Assembly: GCA_001939945.1 (NCBI GenBank)
Contig: MOEB01000028.1
Location: forward strand, 1-57,807
DNA length: 57,807 nucleotides
Reading direction: 5' to 3'
Origin: Aerophototrophica crusticola
Lineage (GTDB): Bacteria; Pseudomonadota; Alphaproteobacteria; Azospirillales; Azospirillaceae
Shown here: positions 33,087-42,027 of the stretch, in pieces
Layout of the letters: each line of letters begins with the position of its first letter
Position numbering within the stretch: the stretch's first letter is position 1
Notes under the pieces: generated by a model
Told to the model about the DNA's origin: nothing
The model's database searches: none
The model's input: only the letters and a program-made list of their open reading frames with translations
Translations under genes and position numbers: made by a program

Positions 33087-34196
33087 GTGCAGAAAGTTGC
33101 CCTTATCACCGGTGCCACCGGCCAGGACGGTGCCTACCTGGCGGAGCTGCTGCTGTCCAAGGGGTACATGGTGCACGGCGTGAAGCGCCGCTCCTCCTCC
33201 TTCAATACCGGCCGCATCGAGCACCTGTACCAGGACCCCCACGAGCCGGACGTGCGCTTCCGCCTGCACTATGGCGACCTGACGGACAGCACCAACCTGA
33301 TCCGCCTGGTGCAGGAGGTCCAGCCGGACGAAATCTACAACCTCGCCGCCCAGAGCCACGTGGCGGTGAGCTTCGAGACGCCGGAGTACACCGCCAACGC
33401 CGACGGCATCGGCACCCTGCGCGTGCTGGAGGCCATCCGCATCCTGGGCCTGGAGAAGAAGACCCGCTTCTACCAGGCCAGCACGTCCGAGCTGTACGGC
33501 AAGGTGCAGGAGACGCCGCAGCGGGAGACGACGCCCTTCTACCCGCGCTCCCCCTACGCGGCGGCCAAGCTGTACGCCTACTGGATCACGGTGAACTACC
33601 GCGAGGCTTACGGGATGCACGCCAGCAACGGCATCCTGTTCAACCACGAGAGCCCGATCCGCGGCGAGACCTTCGTCACCCGCAAGATCACCCGCGCCGT
33701 CGCCGCCATCGAGTACGGCGTGCAGGACTGCCTGTACCTGGGCAACCTGGACTCCCTGCGCGACTGGGGCCATGCCCGCGACTATGTGGAGGGCATGTGG
33801 CGCATCCTGCAGCAGGACGTGGCCGACGACTATGTCCTGGCCACGGGCGAGATGCACACGGTGCGCGAGTTCGTGGAGCTGGCCTTCGCCGAGGTGGGCC
33901 GCAAGGTCACCTGGCAGGGAGCCGGCGTGGAGGAGCAGGGCATCGACGCGGCCAGCGGCAAGGTGCTGGTGCGCATCGATCCCACCTATTTCCGCCCCAC
34001 CGAGGTGGACCTGCTGCTGGGCGACCCGTCCAAGGCCCGTGCCAAGCTGGGCTGGCAGCACAAGGTCACCTTCCCGGAGCTGGTGCGCGACATGGTCGCC
34101 GCCGACCTGGGCGTGGTGGCGGCGGAACACGGCATCAAGACGCCGCCGAAGGCGACCGGCAACCACCGGCTGGCCGCGGTGGTCGCCGCCATCTGA
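33087..34196 (+). CDS. gmd: GDP-mannose 4,6-dehydratase
   Basis: Short-chain dehydrogenase-like enzyme of 369 residues that converts GDP-mannose to GDP-4-keto-6-deoxymannose, the precursor of fucose, rhamnose and related sugars. NADP site TGATGQDG (8-15), catalytic Thr133, Glu135, Tyr157 and Lys161 (STSELYG, YAAAK), and the signature [20 protein letters not shown] at 33087 fits the family N-terminus ([14 protein letters not shown]). It opens the exopolysaccharide locus; no gmer/rmd partner gene is adjacent, so the next enzymatic step must be encoded elsewhere. Confidence 0.94.
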   Translation: MQKVALITGATGQDGAYLAELLLSKGYMVHGVKRRSSSFNTGRIEHLYQDPHEPDVRFRLHYGDLTDSTNLIRLVQEVQPDEIYNLAAQSHVAVSFETPEYTANADGIGTLRVLEAIRILGLEKKTRFYQASTSELYGKVQETPQRETTPFYPRSPYAAAKLYAYWITVNYREAYGMHASNGILFNHESPIRGETFVTRKITRAVAAIEYGVQDCLYLGNLDSLRDWGHARDYVEGMWRILQQDVADDYVLATGEMHTVREFVELAFAEVGRKVTWQGAGVEEQGIDAASGKVLVRIDPTYFRPTEVDLLLGDPSKARAKLGWQHKVTFPELVRDMVAADLGVVAAEHGIKTPPKATGNHRLAAVVAAI

Positions 34197-34283
34197 TCTG
34201 GCGCCCGGCGGCCCGGGCGGTTTCCCATCGGGACGGGGCGGCACAAGCCCCGACCGTCATCAGGCGAGCGTGGGAGGTTTTCC

Positions 34284-34844
34284 ATGGGTCAGAAGTTCCG
34301 CACCCTGGTCGCGGCGGCGATGGCGCTGCTGCTGGCGGCCTGCACCGGGGCCGAGCGCATCGCGCCCCTGGCCAACAAGCCGGAAGAGGCCTATCGCCTG
34401 GACAGCGGCGACACGATCCGGCTGATCGTGCTGGAGAGCCAGCCCATGTCCGGCGAATACACGGTCAGCGACGCCGGCACCGTGTCCCTGCCGCTGGTGG
34501 GCCCGATCCCGGCCCGCGGCCAGACGGTGCCGGACCTGGAGCGGGCCATCTTTGCCCGGCTCCAGAAGGACTATTTCGAGAAGCCGAACGTCAGCGTCGA
34601 GGTGAAGTCCTTCCGCCCCTTCTTCATCCTGGGCAGCGTCGCCCGGCCCGGCCAGTACCCCTACCAACCCGGCATGACCGTGCTGACCGCCGTGGCGGTG
34701 GCCGGCGGCTTCACCGTGCGGGCCCGTACGGACGAGGTGTCCATCGTCCGCACCGTGGATGGCAAGTCGGAGGAGGGGGTGGCCCAGCGCAGCACCCAGG
34801 TCCGCCCCGGTGACGTCATCTACGTCTTCGACCGGGTGTTCTGA
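34284..34844 (+). CDS. Wza-like polysaccharide export lipoprotein
   Basis: Protein of 186 residues with a lipoprotein signal peptide (lipobox LLAAC, Cys at about 21). A poly_export domain (about 37-115: YRLDSGDTIRLIVLESQPMSGEYTVSDAGTVSLPLVGPIPARG) is followed by one SLBB domain (FFILGSVARPGQYPYQPGMTVLTAVAVAGG). It is much shorter than E. coli Wza (about 380) and has one SLBB, as in the short alphaproteobacterial export proteins. Only two bases separate it from the next gene, an outer-membrane barrel, suggesting the two build the export channel together. Confidence 0.88.
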   Translation: MGQKFRTLVAAAMALLLAACTGAERIAPLANKPEEAYRLDSGDTIRLIVLESQPMSGEYTVSDAGTVSLPLVGPIPARGQTVPDLERAIFARLQKDYFEKPNVSVEVKSFRPFFILGSVARPGQYPYQPGMTVLTAVAVAGGFTVRARTDEVSIVRTVDGKSEEGVAQRSTQVRPGDVIYVFDRVF

Positions 34845-34846
34845 CC

Positions 34847-36034
34847 ATGCCCGCCCGCCGTGCCGGGTGGCTCCGGTCGGCGGCGGCCCTCGCCGCCGCC
34901 GGCAGCCTGACACTTCCCGTCGCCGCCCAATCGCCCTATGGCCCCCTGGGCGTGCGGCTGGGCCTGGTGGAGATCTATCCCACCGCGGGGGTGGTGGCCC
35001 GTTACACCGACAACGTCTTCGCCAACCGGACCGACAAGGAATCCGACCTGGTGACGGAGTTCGTGGCCGGGTTCACCGCCAACACCCTGTGGGCGCGGGA
35101 CACCCTGAACGCCGACCTGGAGGTCCGCGCCCGCCGCTACCGGGAGAACGAGAACCAGGACCGGACCAGCATCATCGCCGGCCTGTCGGGCCAGTTCGAC
35201 GCCACGGAGGACGATACCGTCGGCTTCGACCTGCGCTTCCGCCGGCAGGCGGAGATCCGGAACTTCCAGGACGTTGACCCCAACCTGCCGCCGGCGGAGA
35301 ACATCCGCTTCGACAGCTACAGCGCGTCGCTGCTGTATGAGCGGCGGGTGAACAACTTCGCCCTGTCGGTCACCGGCTTCGGCGGGACCGTGGACTATCC
35401 CGGCCTGCTGAACGACCGGGACCGGGACGACGCGCAGGCGTCGCTCCGCGTATCCTATGCGCTCTCACCCAGCCTCAGCGCCTACCTGCAACCGGCCTTC
35501 GCCTGGCAGGACTTCCCCAACTTCGACAGCGCCACCTCCACCACCCTGACGGCGCTGGCCGGGGCGCGGTTCGACCTGTCCACCATCTGGGTCGGCGACA
35601 TCGGCGTCGGCGTCTTCAAGCAGGATTACCGGTCCGACCAGTTCAAGGACCTGACCAGCTTCGCCGTCAACGGGCGGCTGACCTGGAAGCCGTCGGCCCT
35701 GACGACGGTGACGGCCAGCACGGTGCGGAGCCAGGCCCCCAACACGCGGCCCGGGGCCGGCAACCTGGTCAGCACCCGCTTCCAACTGTCGGTACGGCAC
35801 GACTTCCTGCTGAACCTGTCGGCGGAGGCGCGGGTCAACTACGCCATCGACGATTTCGGCCGTGTGGACGACGGGAGCGACCGCCGCTGGGAAGCGGAAC
35901 TGCGCGGGGAGTACCAGTTGAACCGCAACCTGGGCCTTACCGCCTCCGTCCAGCACCGCCGGCGGGAGTCGGACAGCCCGGGCCGGGAGTACAAGCAGAA
36001 CAACATCCTGCTGGGGATCAGGGTGAGGTTGTAA
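34847..36034 (+). CDS. Outer-membrane beta-barrel protein of the exopolysaccharide locus
   Basis: Protein of 395 residues with a signal peptide (LRSAAALAAAGSLTLPVAAQ). The mature part is a series of alternating strands (VARYTDNVFANRTDKESDLVTEFVAGFTAN, LSVRHDFLLNLSAEARVNYAIDD) ending in ILLGIRVRL. It matches the beta-barrel proteins (BBP2 type) that accompany Wza-like proteins in alphaproteobacterial polysaccharide loci. Likely role: outer-membrane channel or export accessory. It starts two bases after the export lipoprotein stop. The repeat-rich region follows. Confidence 0.82.
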   Translation: MPARRAGWLRSAAALAAAGSLTLPVAAQSPYGPLGVRLGLVEIYPTAGVVARYTDNVFANRTDKESDLVTEFVAGFTANTLWARDTLNADLEVRARRYRENENQDRTSIIAGLSGQFDATEDDTVGFDLRFRRQAEIRNFQDVDPNLPPAENIRFDSYSASLLYERRVNNFALSVTGFGGTVDYPGLLNDRDRDDAQASLRVSYALSPSLSAYLQPAFAWQDFPNFDSATSTTLTALAGARFDLSTIWVGDIGVGVFKQDYRSDQFKDLTSFAVNGRLTWKPSALTTVTASTVRSQAPNTRPGAGNLVSTRFQLSVRHDFLLNLSAEARVNYAIDDFGRVDDGSDRRWEAELRGEYQLNRNLGLTASVQHRRRESDSPGREYKQNNILLGIRVRL

Positions 36035-36479
36035 GGCTAGTGCCCTCCCCTTGGGGCAGGGCTATCGCATATGGCGCTCGACCCGCTTCCGCCCGGCAAA
36101 CATCGAACTCTGCTAAGCGCGTTCCGGGCAGAATCGCTATCCGAAGAGCGGTTCCAAATGCACGGAACGTACTTGGGATTTTCATATGCGATAGCCCTGC
36201 CCCTTGGGGAGAGGGTGGCGAGCGGAGCGAGCCGGGTGAGGGAGGTGGACGTAGGGACCAAGTGTCTTTCTGCTGATTCCCCCTCACCCCGACCCTCTCC
36301 CCGGGGGGGAGAGGGGGATGTCTCGAGGAACCCGTCTCCCTCATCCGGCGCTACCGCGCCACCTTCTCCCCAGGGAGAAGGGACAATGCCAGGGGGAGGG
36401 AACAGGGCACCCCTTCCGCGCCGCCCACCGCGGGCCGCATCTGCACCATAGTCCGTCGGGACCAGAACTCGGGACCCCC
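36035..36479. other. 445-base repeat-rich noncoding region with REP-like DNA
   Basis: No gene. A REP-like sequence (CCCTCCCC...GGGGAGAGGGTGGCGAGCGGAGCGAGCC...) begins at about 36040 and is interrupted by the element at 36057-36199. Further GAGGGTGAGG and CCCTCACCCC / GGGGAGAGGG motifs follow (36205-36320), with a CCTTCTCCC-CAGG-GAGAAGG hairpin near 36361-36381. Confidence 0.65.
36057..36199. mobile_element. 143-bp MITE-like element with 17-bp perfect inverted ends and 10-bp target duplication
   Basis: The ends are CAGGGCTATCGCATATG (36057-36073) and its exact inverse (36183-36199). Directly outside on both sides is CCCCTTGGGG (36047-36056 and 36200-36209), as expected for a 10-bp target duplication. 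The interior has no coding potential. It interrupts a REP-like repeat, whose halves would rejoin as CCCTCCCCTTGGGGAGAGGG. A 10-bp duplication is in the range of IS4-type elements, but the parent transposon is not identified. Confidence 0.85.
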
Positions 36480-37913
36480 ATGACCCTGACCGGCCTGATC
36501 CTCATCCCGCTTTGCCTGCTGCTGATCCTGGCGCCCTGGCGCTGGGCGCTGATGGCGCTGCCGTCCATCGCCCTGCTGCACGCGGCGTCGGTGCTCCAGC
36601 TCGGTTCCTTCGGCCTGCAGCCCGGCTTGTTCTTCGGGCTGATGATCGTCGGTCGGACGCTGGTGGAGGTGCTGTTGAAGCCCCAGGCGCTGAACCGGCA
36701 CGTGCTGCGCCTGATGACGCCCATGTTCCTGCTACTGATGTTGGCGGTGCTGACCCTGTGGGCGGCGCTGGTCATGTTCCAGGGGGAGATCTACGTCATC
36801 GGCGGGTCGGACGGCTTCGACCTGGACCGCGCCGCACCCTATGTGTTCCGGCGCGAGAACATCACCCAGCTTGCCTATCTGGCCCTGCACGTGGCCATCC
36901 TCTATGCCGTCGCCCACCAGGTGGCGCGGCGACCGGAGGAGGAGCGGGTGGACCTGCTGTACAAGGGCATGTCCATCGCCCTGGTCTTCGCGTCCGTCTG
37001 CTGCCTGTGGCACTGGGCCAGCTTCCGCTTCGGCTTCATCCCTTGGCCCACCAGCTTCTTCCAGTCGAACCCCATGTACCGGGGGATGGACCAGATGCTG
37101 TTCGGCGAGCTGCGGGTGAACGGGCCCTTTTCCGAGCCGTCGGCGCTGGCCTATTTCTACGCCGGGTTCCTGTACTTCGCCTGGTTCCGCTTCCGGCAGC
37201 AGGCCACCAGCTTCGGCGTGATGATGATCGGGCTGTGCCTGGTCGCCCTGTTCCTGTCACGCTCCACCACCGGGTTCCTGGTGATGGGCGTGTTCGGGCT
37301 GCTGGTGGCGCAGACGGGCCTGGCCCTGTTCCTGCGCCGGCGCATCGCCATGCCAAGGCTGCGGCTGGGCGGGGCGGCGGCCGCCCTGGTGCTGCTGGCC
37401 GCCTCCTTCGGCGGCACGGTCTATGTGGTACAGAACCTGGAGGCGGTGCAGACCGTCTTTGAGAAGATGGTGCTGCAGAAGACCGAAAGCTCCTCCTTCG
37501 AGGAACGCTCCACCGTGAACCTGATGGCCCTGGACATCACGGTGGAGACGGGCGGCATCGGCATCGGCCTGGGCAGCCACAAGCCCAGCGCCCTGCCGCT
37601 GACCCTGTTGTCCAACGTGGGCGTGCTGGGCTTCCTGGCCTTCGCCCTGTTCGCCGTGGACTTGCTGCGGCCCCGCACCGTGACGCGGGAGGACGGCAGC
37701 CGGTCCAGGGATTCGGAGCTGGCGCCCCTGCGCTGGCACCTGTTGGGCCTGTTGATGATCCACACCTTCTCCAACCCCAACCTCAGCATGGTGATGCTGT
37801 GGGTCAGCTTCGCCTTCCTGACCGGCACCATCGCCGCCCACCGCGCGGCGGAGCGGCGGGTGGTGGCGGAGGGGGTGCGGATGGCCTTGGGGCCGCGGGC
37901 GGGGTATGCGTGA
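36480..37913 (+). CDS. O-antigen ligase/Wzy-type polymerase-like membrane protein
   Basis: Integral membrane protein of 477 residues with ten or more hydrophobic spans (LILIPLCLLLILAPW, ALMALPSIALLHAASVL, MFLLLMLAVLTLWAALV, FGVMMIGLCLVALFLSRSTTGFLVMGVFGLLV). The long periplasmic loop and the NGPFSEPSALAYFYAGFLYFAWF and SRSTTGFLV segments are typical of Wzy/WaaL-like enzymes. The role is probably polymerising exopolysaccharide repeat units in the inner membrane. The ATG at 36480 directly precedes the first span. It is separated from the export genes by repeat DNA and ends at a convergent terminator repeat. Confidence 0.78.
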   Translation: MTLTGLILIPLCLLLILAPWRWALMALPSIALLHAASVLQLGSFGLQPGLFFGLMIVGRTLVEVLLKPQALNRHVLRLMTPMFLLLMLAVLTLWAALVMFQGEIYVIGGSDGFDLDRAAPYVFRRENITQLAYLALHVAILYAVAHQVARRPEEERVDLLYKGMSIALVFASVCCLWHWASFRFGFIPWPTSFFQSNPMYRGMDQMLFGELRVNGPFSEPSALAYFYAGFLYFAWFRFRQQATSFGVMMIGLCLVALFLSRSTTGFLVMGVFGLLVAQTGLALFLRRRIAMPRLRLGGAAAALVLLAASFGGTVYVVQNLEAVQTVFEKMVLQKTESSSFEERSTVNLMALDITVETGGIGIGLGSHKPSALPLTLLSNVGVLGFLAFALFAVDLLRPRTVTREDGSRSRDSELAPLRWHLLGLLMIHTFSNPNLSMVMLWVSFAFLTGTIAAHRAAERRVVAEGVRMALGPRAGYA

Positions 37914-37916
37914 GGG

Positions 37917-38017
37917 CGTAGGTCGGATTAGCGGGCCCGGGCCCACGTAATCCGACAGCGAAGCATGTGGTGTGGTGCCGTCGGATTACGGCGCTGGCGC
38001 GCCTAATCCGACCTACG
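37917..38017. repeat. CGTAGGTCGGATTAG inverted repeat at a convergent junction (terminator-like)
   Basis: CGTAGGTCGGATTAG at 37917-37931 pairs with CTAATCCGACCTACG at 38003-38017, and two inner ATCCGAC/GTCGGAT motifs lie between. It fills the gap between the polymerase gene and the convergent glycosyltransferase gene. Same family as 15668-15693. Confidence 0.7.
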
Positions 38018-38023
38018 TCAGCG

Positions 38024-39157
38024 TCACGCCACGCTTTTGGCGATCTCCATCAGCCGGTCGCCGAAGGCGTCCCAGTTCAAGCGGGCGTGGTATTCGGCGA
38101 GGCTGGCATGGGCCAGGTCCAAGTAGGCCGGATAATCCGCCCACATCCCGGCCAGCACCGTGGCGTAGTCCGCCGGCCCTGCCTCCAGCGGCAGGCACCA
38201 GCCGTTGACCCCGTCGCGCACGATGGTCGGGATGCCGCCCACCGCCGTGGAGAGGGAGGGCAGGCCGTAGGCCGCGGCCTCGCAGAAGGTCATGCCATAA
38301 TTCTCCGCCCGGGACGGCACGAACATGACGTGGGCGTTGGCCAGCAGGTCCTGCATCAGCCGGTTCTGGGCAGGGTCGCGCTTGTTCAGCAGGCCGTGGC
38401 TGGTGGCGAAGGGGGGAAGGGCCACCGGCGGCTGGCGGATGCCCACCAGGTGCAGTTCCACCGGGATGCCGCCGGCCTGGAGCATCTCACAGGCGGCCAG
38501 CACGATGTCCGCCCCTTTCCGTTCCCACTCCCGCCCGCTGAACAGCACCACCAGCCGGTCGGTGGGGCGGGCGGCGATGCGGTCGGCCACCGTGGCCCGG
38601 TCGGGGGCCTGGACGTTGGCGCCGAAGGGCACGACATGGACCTTTCGCGGGTCGGCGCCATAATCGCGCACGGCGCTCTGCGCCGCCCAGTCGGACGGGT
38701 AGATGGCGGCGGCGCAGGACGCCAGGGCCTTGCGCTCCAGCCGGTGGCCCTGGGCCAGGTAGGAGGGGGCCAGGTTGGAGAAGCTGTCGTAGAAGCCGAT
38801 GACGTTCTGGAAGGTGGCGTCGGCACAGAAAATCTTCGGCAACTTGGTCTCCAACTCCGCCACCGCGTGGGAGCCGGGGCAGAAGACGCAATCCGCGTCG
38901 CTGCCCTTCAGGCGCTTGGACACTTGGCGGGCCAGGCTGCGCAGCAACAGGGTTTCCCGATCCGGGCGATAGCGCAGGCCGCGCAGACGGTTGAAGGCGT
39001 AGCGCGGGGCGAAGACGTACTTCACCCGGTCCTCCAGGGGGAACACCCGCTCCACCGGGCCGGTGCGCCGCTCGATCTGGGACAGGATGGAGAAGGGGCG
39101 GCCCGACTGCACGTTGATGTCGCTGGCGTCCAGGTCATAGACATAGGCGAAGCGCAT
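38024..39157 (-). CDS. Group 4 (GT-B) glycosyltransferase
   Basis: Cytoplasmic or membrane-associated glycosyltransferase of about 377 residues. The C-terminal Rossmann half shows VVLFSGREWERKGADIVLAACEML, VELHLVG and the donor-binding E-x7-E motif in ENYGMTFCEAAAYGLPSLSTAVGGIPTIV, which define the GT4/Glycos_transf_1 family. The N-terminal half (MRFAYVYDLDASDINVQSG) fits the acceptor domain. ATG 39157 follows GGGGAGGGA. It is transcribed divergently from the pyruvyltransferase gene. Donor and acceptor sugars cannot be inferred. Confidence 0.87.
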   Translation of the reverse strand: MRFAYVYDLDASDINVQSGRPFSILSQIERRTGPVERVFPLEDRVKYVFAPRYAFNRLRGLRYRPDRETLLLRSLARQVSKRLKGSDADCVFCPGSHAVAELETKLPKIFCADATFQNVIGFYDSFSNLAPSYLAQGHRLERKALASCAAAIYPSDWAAQSAVRDYGADPRKVHVVPFGANVQAPDRATVADRIAARPTDRLVVLFSGREWERKGADIVLAACEMLQAGGIPVELHLVGIRQPPVALPPFATSHGLLNKRDPAQNRLMQDLLANAHVMFVPSRAENYGMTFCEAAAYGLPSLSTAVGGIPTIVRDGVNGWCLPLEAGPADYATVLAGMWADYPAYLDLAHASLAEYHARLNWDAFGDRLMEIAKSVA

Positions 39158-39377
39158 GCATCCCTCCCCGCCGGGTGCCCCGGCATCGGCAAGGGCCCGG
39201 GCGGGCCGGGCCGGTTCCCAACCCCTGTATAGGCGCGGCGATACGCCATTGTCGGCGGTTCGATCTGGGTAAATCCAATTGCCCCCGGCACTTACTTGAT
39301 GGCGCCTGCCGCGGTGCGGCATGGCGGGTAGAGTGCCCGGACCCCAGGTTCCGCACCCTTGCCCCGGATGCCCGCCC

Positions 39378-40355
39378 ATGATCGCCGCCCGCAGCAGCTC
39401 CCCGCCGCTCGCCCCCGGCCACGCCGCCGCCATGGAAGGGCTGAAGGGCCGGCTTGACGGGCTGGCCGACTTCATCCCCCGGGGTAGGCCGGTGCTGTAC
39501 CTGGATTATCCGCTGCACCTGAATGTCGGCGACATGCTGATCAATCTGGGCACGGAGGCCTGGCTGGCCGCCCACGGCTATGAGGTGGTGGGCCGTGCCT
39601 GCGTGCATGACGCGACGCCGCGGGACTGGACCCGCATCAGCCAGGACACCACCGTGCTGCTGCATGGCGGCGGCAACTTCGGCGACCTGTACGGCGTGCA
39701 CCAGGAACTGCGGGAGCGGGTGGTGGCCGACCTGCCCCACAACAAGATCGTGGTGATGCCCCAGTCCGTGCATTTCCGCGATGCGGCCAACCTGCGGCGC
39801 ACGGCCTCCGTCCTGAAGCGGCACCGGGACCTGACCATCACGGTGCGCGACCATGAAAGCCGTGAGCTGCTGGGCCCTGCCCTGGGCGGCATGCCCATCC
39901 ACATGTTCCCCGACATGGCCCATGCCCTCTGGCCGCTCAGCGCCGGGCAGGAGGCGGGCGGGCAAGGAACCCTGTGCCTCTGGCGGGTGGACATCGAGAA
40001 GGTGGACTACGCGGACCAGTTCGGCAGCCAGGCGGGCAAGCCCGTGGATTGGGAAGACATGGTGACGCCGGCGGAAATGGCCGCCTTCAAGGCGTTGCTG
40101 CGCTGGGTGCGGCTGGACAACAGGTTGGGCCACCGCTTCCCCAACCACCGGCTCTGGTACAGCCTGCGGGACCGGATCGTCGGCCGGATGGTGCGGACCT
40201 TCGCCGCCCATGACGCGGTCACCACCAACCGGCTGCACGCCATCATCCTGTCCTGCCTGCTGGAACGGCCGGTCACCTATACCGACAACAGCTATGGCAA
40301 GCTGTCCCGCTACCACGCCGCCTGGCTGGAAGGCTGCGACGTGGTGCGGGTGTGA
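39378..40355 (+). CDS. Polysaccharide pyruvyltransferase family protein
   Basis: Protein of about 325 residues of the PS_pyruv_trans family (CsaB/ExoV-like), which adds ketal-linked pyruvate to exopolysaccharide sugars from phosphoenolpyruvate. Family features: VLYLDYPLHLNVGDMLINLGTEAWL, VLLHGGGNFGDLYGVHQELRERVV, VVMPQSVHFRD, TITVRDHESRELL and the C-terminal VTTNRLHAIILSCLLERPVTYTDNSYGKLSRY. Start ATG 39378; an in-frame upstream codon would add 19 unlikely residues. The divergent GT4 gene and the locus context support exopolysaccharide modification. Confidence 0.87.
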   Translation: MIAARSSSPPLAPGHAAAMEGLKGRLDGLADFIPRGRPVLYLDYPLHLNVGDMLINLGTEAWLAAHGYEVVGRACVHDATPRDWTRISQDTTVLLHGGGNFGDLYGVHQELRERVVADLPHNKIVVMPQSVHFRDAANLRRTASVLKRHRDLTITVRDHESRELLGPALGGMPIHMFPDMAHALWPLSAGQEAGGQGTLCLWRVDIEKVDYADQFGSQAGKPVDWEDMVTPAEMAAFKALLRWVRLDNRLGHRFPNHRLWYSLRDRIVGRMVRTFAAHDAVTTNRLHAIILSCLLERPVTYTDNSYGKLSRYHAAWLEGCDVVRV

Positions 40356-40397
40356 GGGGAAAGGGGCCACCCGCCTGGGACGGCCCCTTTCATCGCA

Positions 40398-41567
40398 TCA
40401 GGCCTTGGCGGTGACCATGGCGTCGAACAGGGCCTGCACCGTGTCCTTCTGCAGGTCCTTGACGATGAAGACGATGCGGGTGCGGTGGTCGTCGGTGGGC
40501 CAGCCCTCAAGCTGCACCGGCGGGTGGAACAGGTGCTGCACCCCGTGGATGACGATGGGGCGCTCCGCCTCCTCCACGTTCAGCAGGCCCTTCACGCGCA
40601 GGATGCTGTCGCCGTGGGCCTGGGCCACCGTCTCGAAGAAACCCACCAGCTTGTCCCAGGACAGCGGCGCCTCATGCGTCACGACGAAGGAATGGATCTT
40701 GTCGTTGTGGCGGTTGGCGTCGTGGTGGTGGTCATGGTCATGCCCATGGTCGTGGGCGCAGTGACCGTGGTCATGGTCGCAGTGGGCGTGGTCGTGATCG
40801 TGGTCATGGCCGTGGTCATGATGGTGGTGGCCATGGTCATGGTCGTGCCCGTGGTCGTGGCCGTCGCCCTCATAGGCCTCGGCCTTCAGCCAGCGCTGCA
40901 CGTCCAGGGACTTGGTCTGCGGGTTGTACAGCCCGGCCTCGAACAGCAGGACGGGCAGGGACTCGTCCTTCTGGGCGTCCACCTGGGTGGCGCCGGGGTT
41001 CAGGTGCTGCAAGCGGTGGCGCAAATTGTAGACCGCGTCCTTGTCGGCGATGTCGGTCTTGGTCAGCACCACCCGGTCGGCCACGGCGGCCTGCTTCAGG
41101 CTTTCCTCATGCTCGTCCAGCTGCTTCATGCCGTGGACGGCGTCCACTGTGGTCACCACCCCGTCCAGCCGGAAGCGCGACGCGATCAGCGGGTCGGTCA
41201 TCAGCGTGTGCAGGATGGGGGCCGGGTCGGCCAGGCCCGTCGTCTCGATCACCACCCGGTCGAACTCCGGCACCTCACCGCGCAGGCGGCGCATGTACAG
41301 GTCGCGCAGCGTGTCCGACAGGTCGCTGCGGATGGTGCAGCACAGGCAGCCCGAATCCATCAGCACCGTGTTCTCATCCGCCTTGCTGACCAGCAGGTGG
41401 TCCAGCCCGACTTCCCCGAACTCGTTGATCACCACGGCGGTGCGGGCCATGCCGGGGTCCCGGATCAGGCGGGACAGCAGCGTGGTCTTGCCGCTGCCCA
41501 GGAACCCGGTCAGCACGGAGATGGGCAGGCGGGGCGTCGGGGCGGGCGGGGTCTGGGTCGCGGTCAT
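40398..41567 (-). CDS. CobW/COG0523 G3E GTPase, zinc-type, with His-rich loop
   Basis: Metal-chaperone GTPase of about 389 residues. P-loop GFLGSGKTT (21-29), the metal-binding CLCC motif (74-77), [10 protein letters not shown] and TKTDIAD (guanine specificity). Between the GTPase domain and the CobW C-terminal domain there is a loop of about 50 residues (237-287) made almost wholly of His and Asp. It is a probable zinc-binding region. COG0523 proteins near zur (ZagA/ZigA type) deliver Zn to essential enzymes under limitation. The zur gene is about 0.8 kb away, separated by a toxin-antitoxin pair. Start ATG 41567; an in-frame ATG at 41660 would add 31 residues. Confidence 0.87.
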   Translation of the reverse strand: MTATQTPPAPTPRLPISVLTGFLGSGKTTLLSRLIRDPGMARTAVVINEFGEVGLDHLLVSKADENTVLMDSGCLCCTIRSDLSDTLRDLYMRRLRGEVPEFDRVVIETTGLADPAPILHTLMTDPLIASRFRLDGVVTTVDAVHGMKQLDEHEESLKQAAVADRVVLTKTDIADKDAVYNLRHRLQHLNPGATQVDAQKDESLPVLLFEAGLYNPQTKSLDVQRWLKAEAYEGDGHDHGHDHDHGHHHHDHGHDHDHDHAHCDHDHGHCAHDHGHDHDHHHDANRHNDKIHSFVVTHEAPLSWDKLVGFFETVAQAHGDSILRVKGLLNVEEAERPIVIHGVQHLFHPPVQLEGWPTDDHRTRIVFIVKDLQKDTVQALFDAMVTAKA

Positions 41568-41820
41568 GGGTCGTGTCGGCTCCAGGGGAACGGCGGTGCA
41601 GGGTGCCACCCGCCGTGTTATCGTGGAAGCTATATGAGGAAGGGGCTCCCCCAATGCCACCCGCCATCCCGTGCCGCAAGCCTGATGAGACGGTTACGGG
41701 GGGCAGGGTGAGCTGGAGCGAGGTTTCTTGCCTTCCTGCAACTGAATGCTATATTATGCATTTCGACGTTTAACCTCTCGGTTCCTTTCTTCATATCCAG
41801 CACGTCGCGGGGGATTGGTC

Positions 41821-42018
41821 ATGGCGGAGCCAGCATGGGTGCGAGGCAAGGAGACGCCCGATGATCTTGCCGCGCGCCTCGCCGAAGAGCGGGCCGAGAT
41901 AGAGCTTGGCTTGCAGGACTTTGCCGTCGGACGGGTGGTGGACCTGGAAGATATCGAGGCTTGGGTCGATGCCCTTGAACGCGGTGAGAATTTACCTGTG
42001 CCGCAATCTGGGCGGTGA
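41821..42018 (+). CDS. Antitoxin of a ParDE/RelBE-type module
   Basis: Acidic protein of about 65 residues (LAARLAEERAEIELGLQDFAVGRVVDLEDIEAWVDALERGE), without an obvious DNA-binding domain. The G-x-VVDLEDI-x-AW-x-ALE pattern is typical of C-terminal toxin-neutralising antitoxins of ParD-like type. The toxin gene starts nine bases later. ATG 41821; an ATG at 41746 would add 25 residues of basic sequence and is less likely. An AT-rich TATATTATGCAT stretch at 41749-41760 is the probable promoter area. Confidence 0.72.
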   Translation: MAEPAWVRGKETPDDLAARLAEERAEIELGLQDFAVGRVVDLEDIEAWVDALERGENLPVPQSGR

Positions 42019-42027
42019 TCGGGCCCG

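Noticed and set aside
41568-41820. Zur box between the CobW-type gene and the antitoxin gene
   Set aside because: ATGCTATATTATGCAT near 41745-41760 is AT-rich and partly symmetrical, but it does not match a Zur site well enough and lies closer to the antitoxin promoter.
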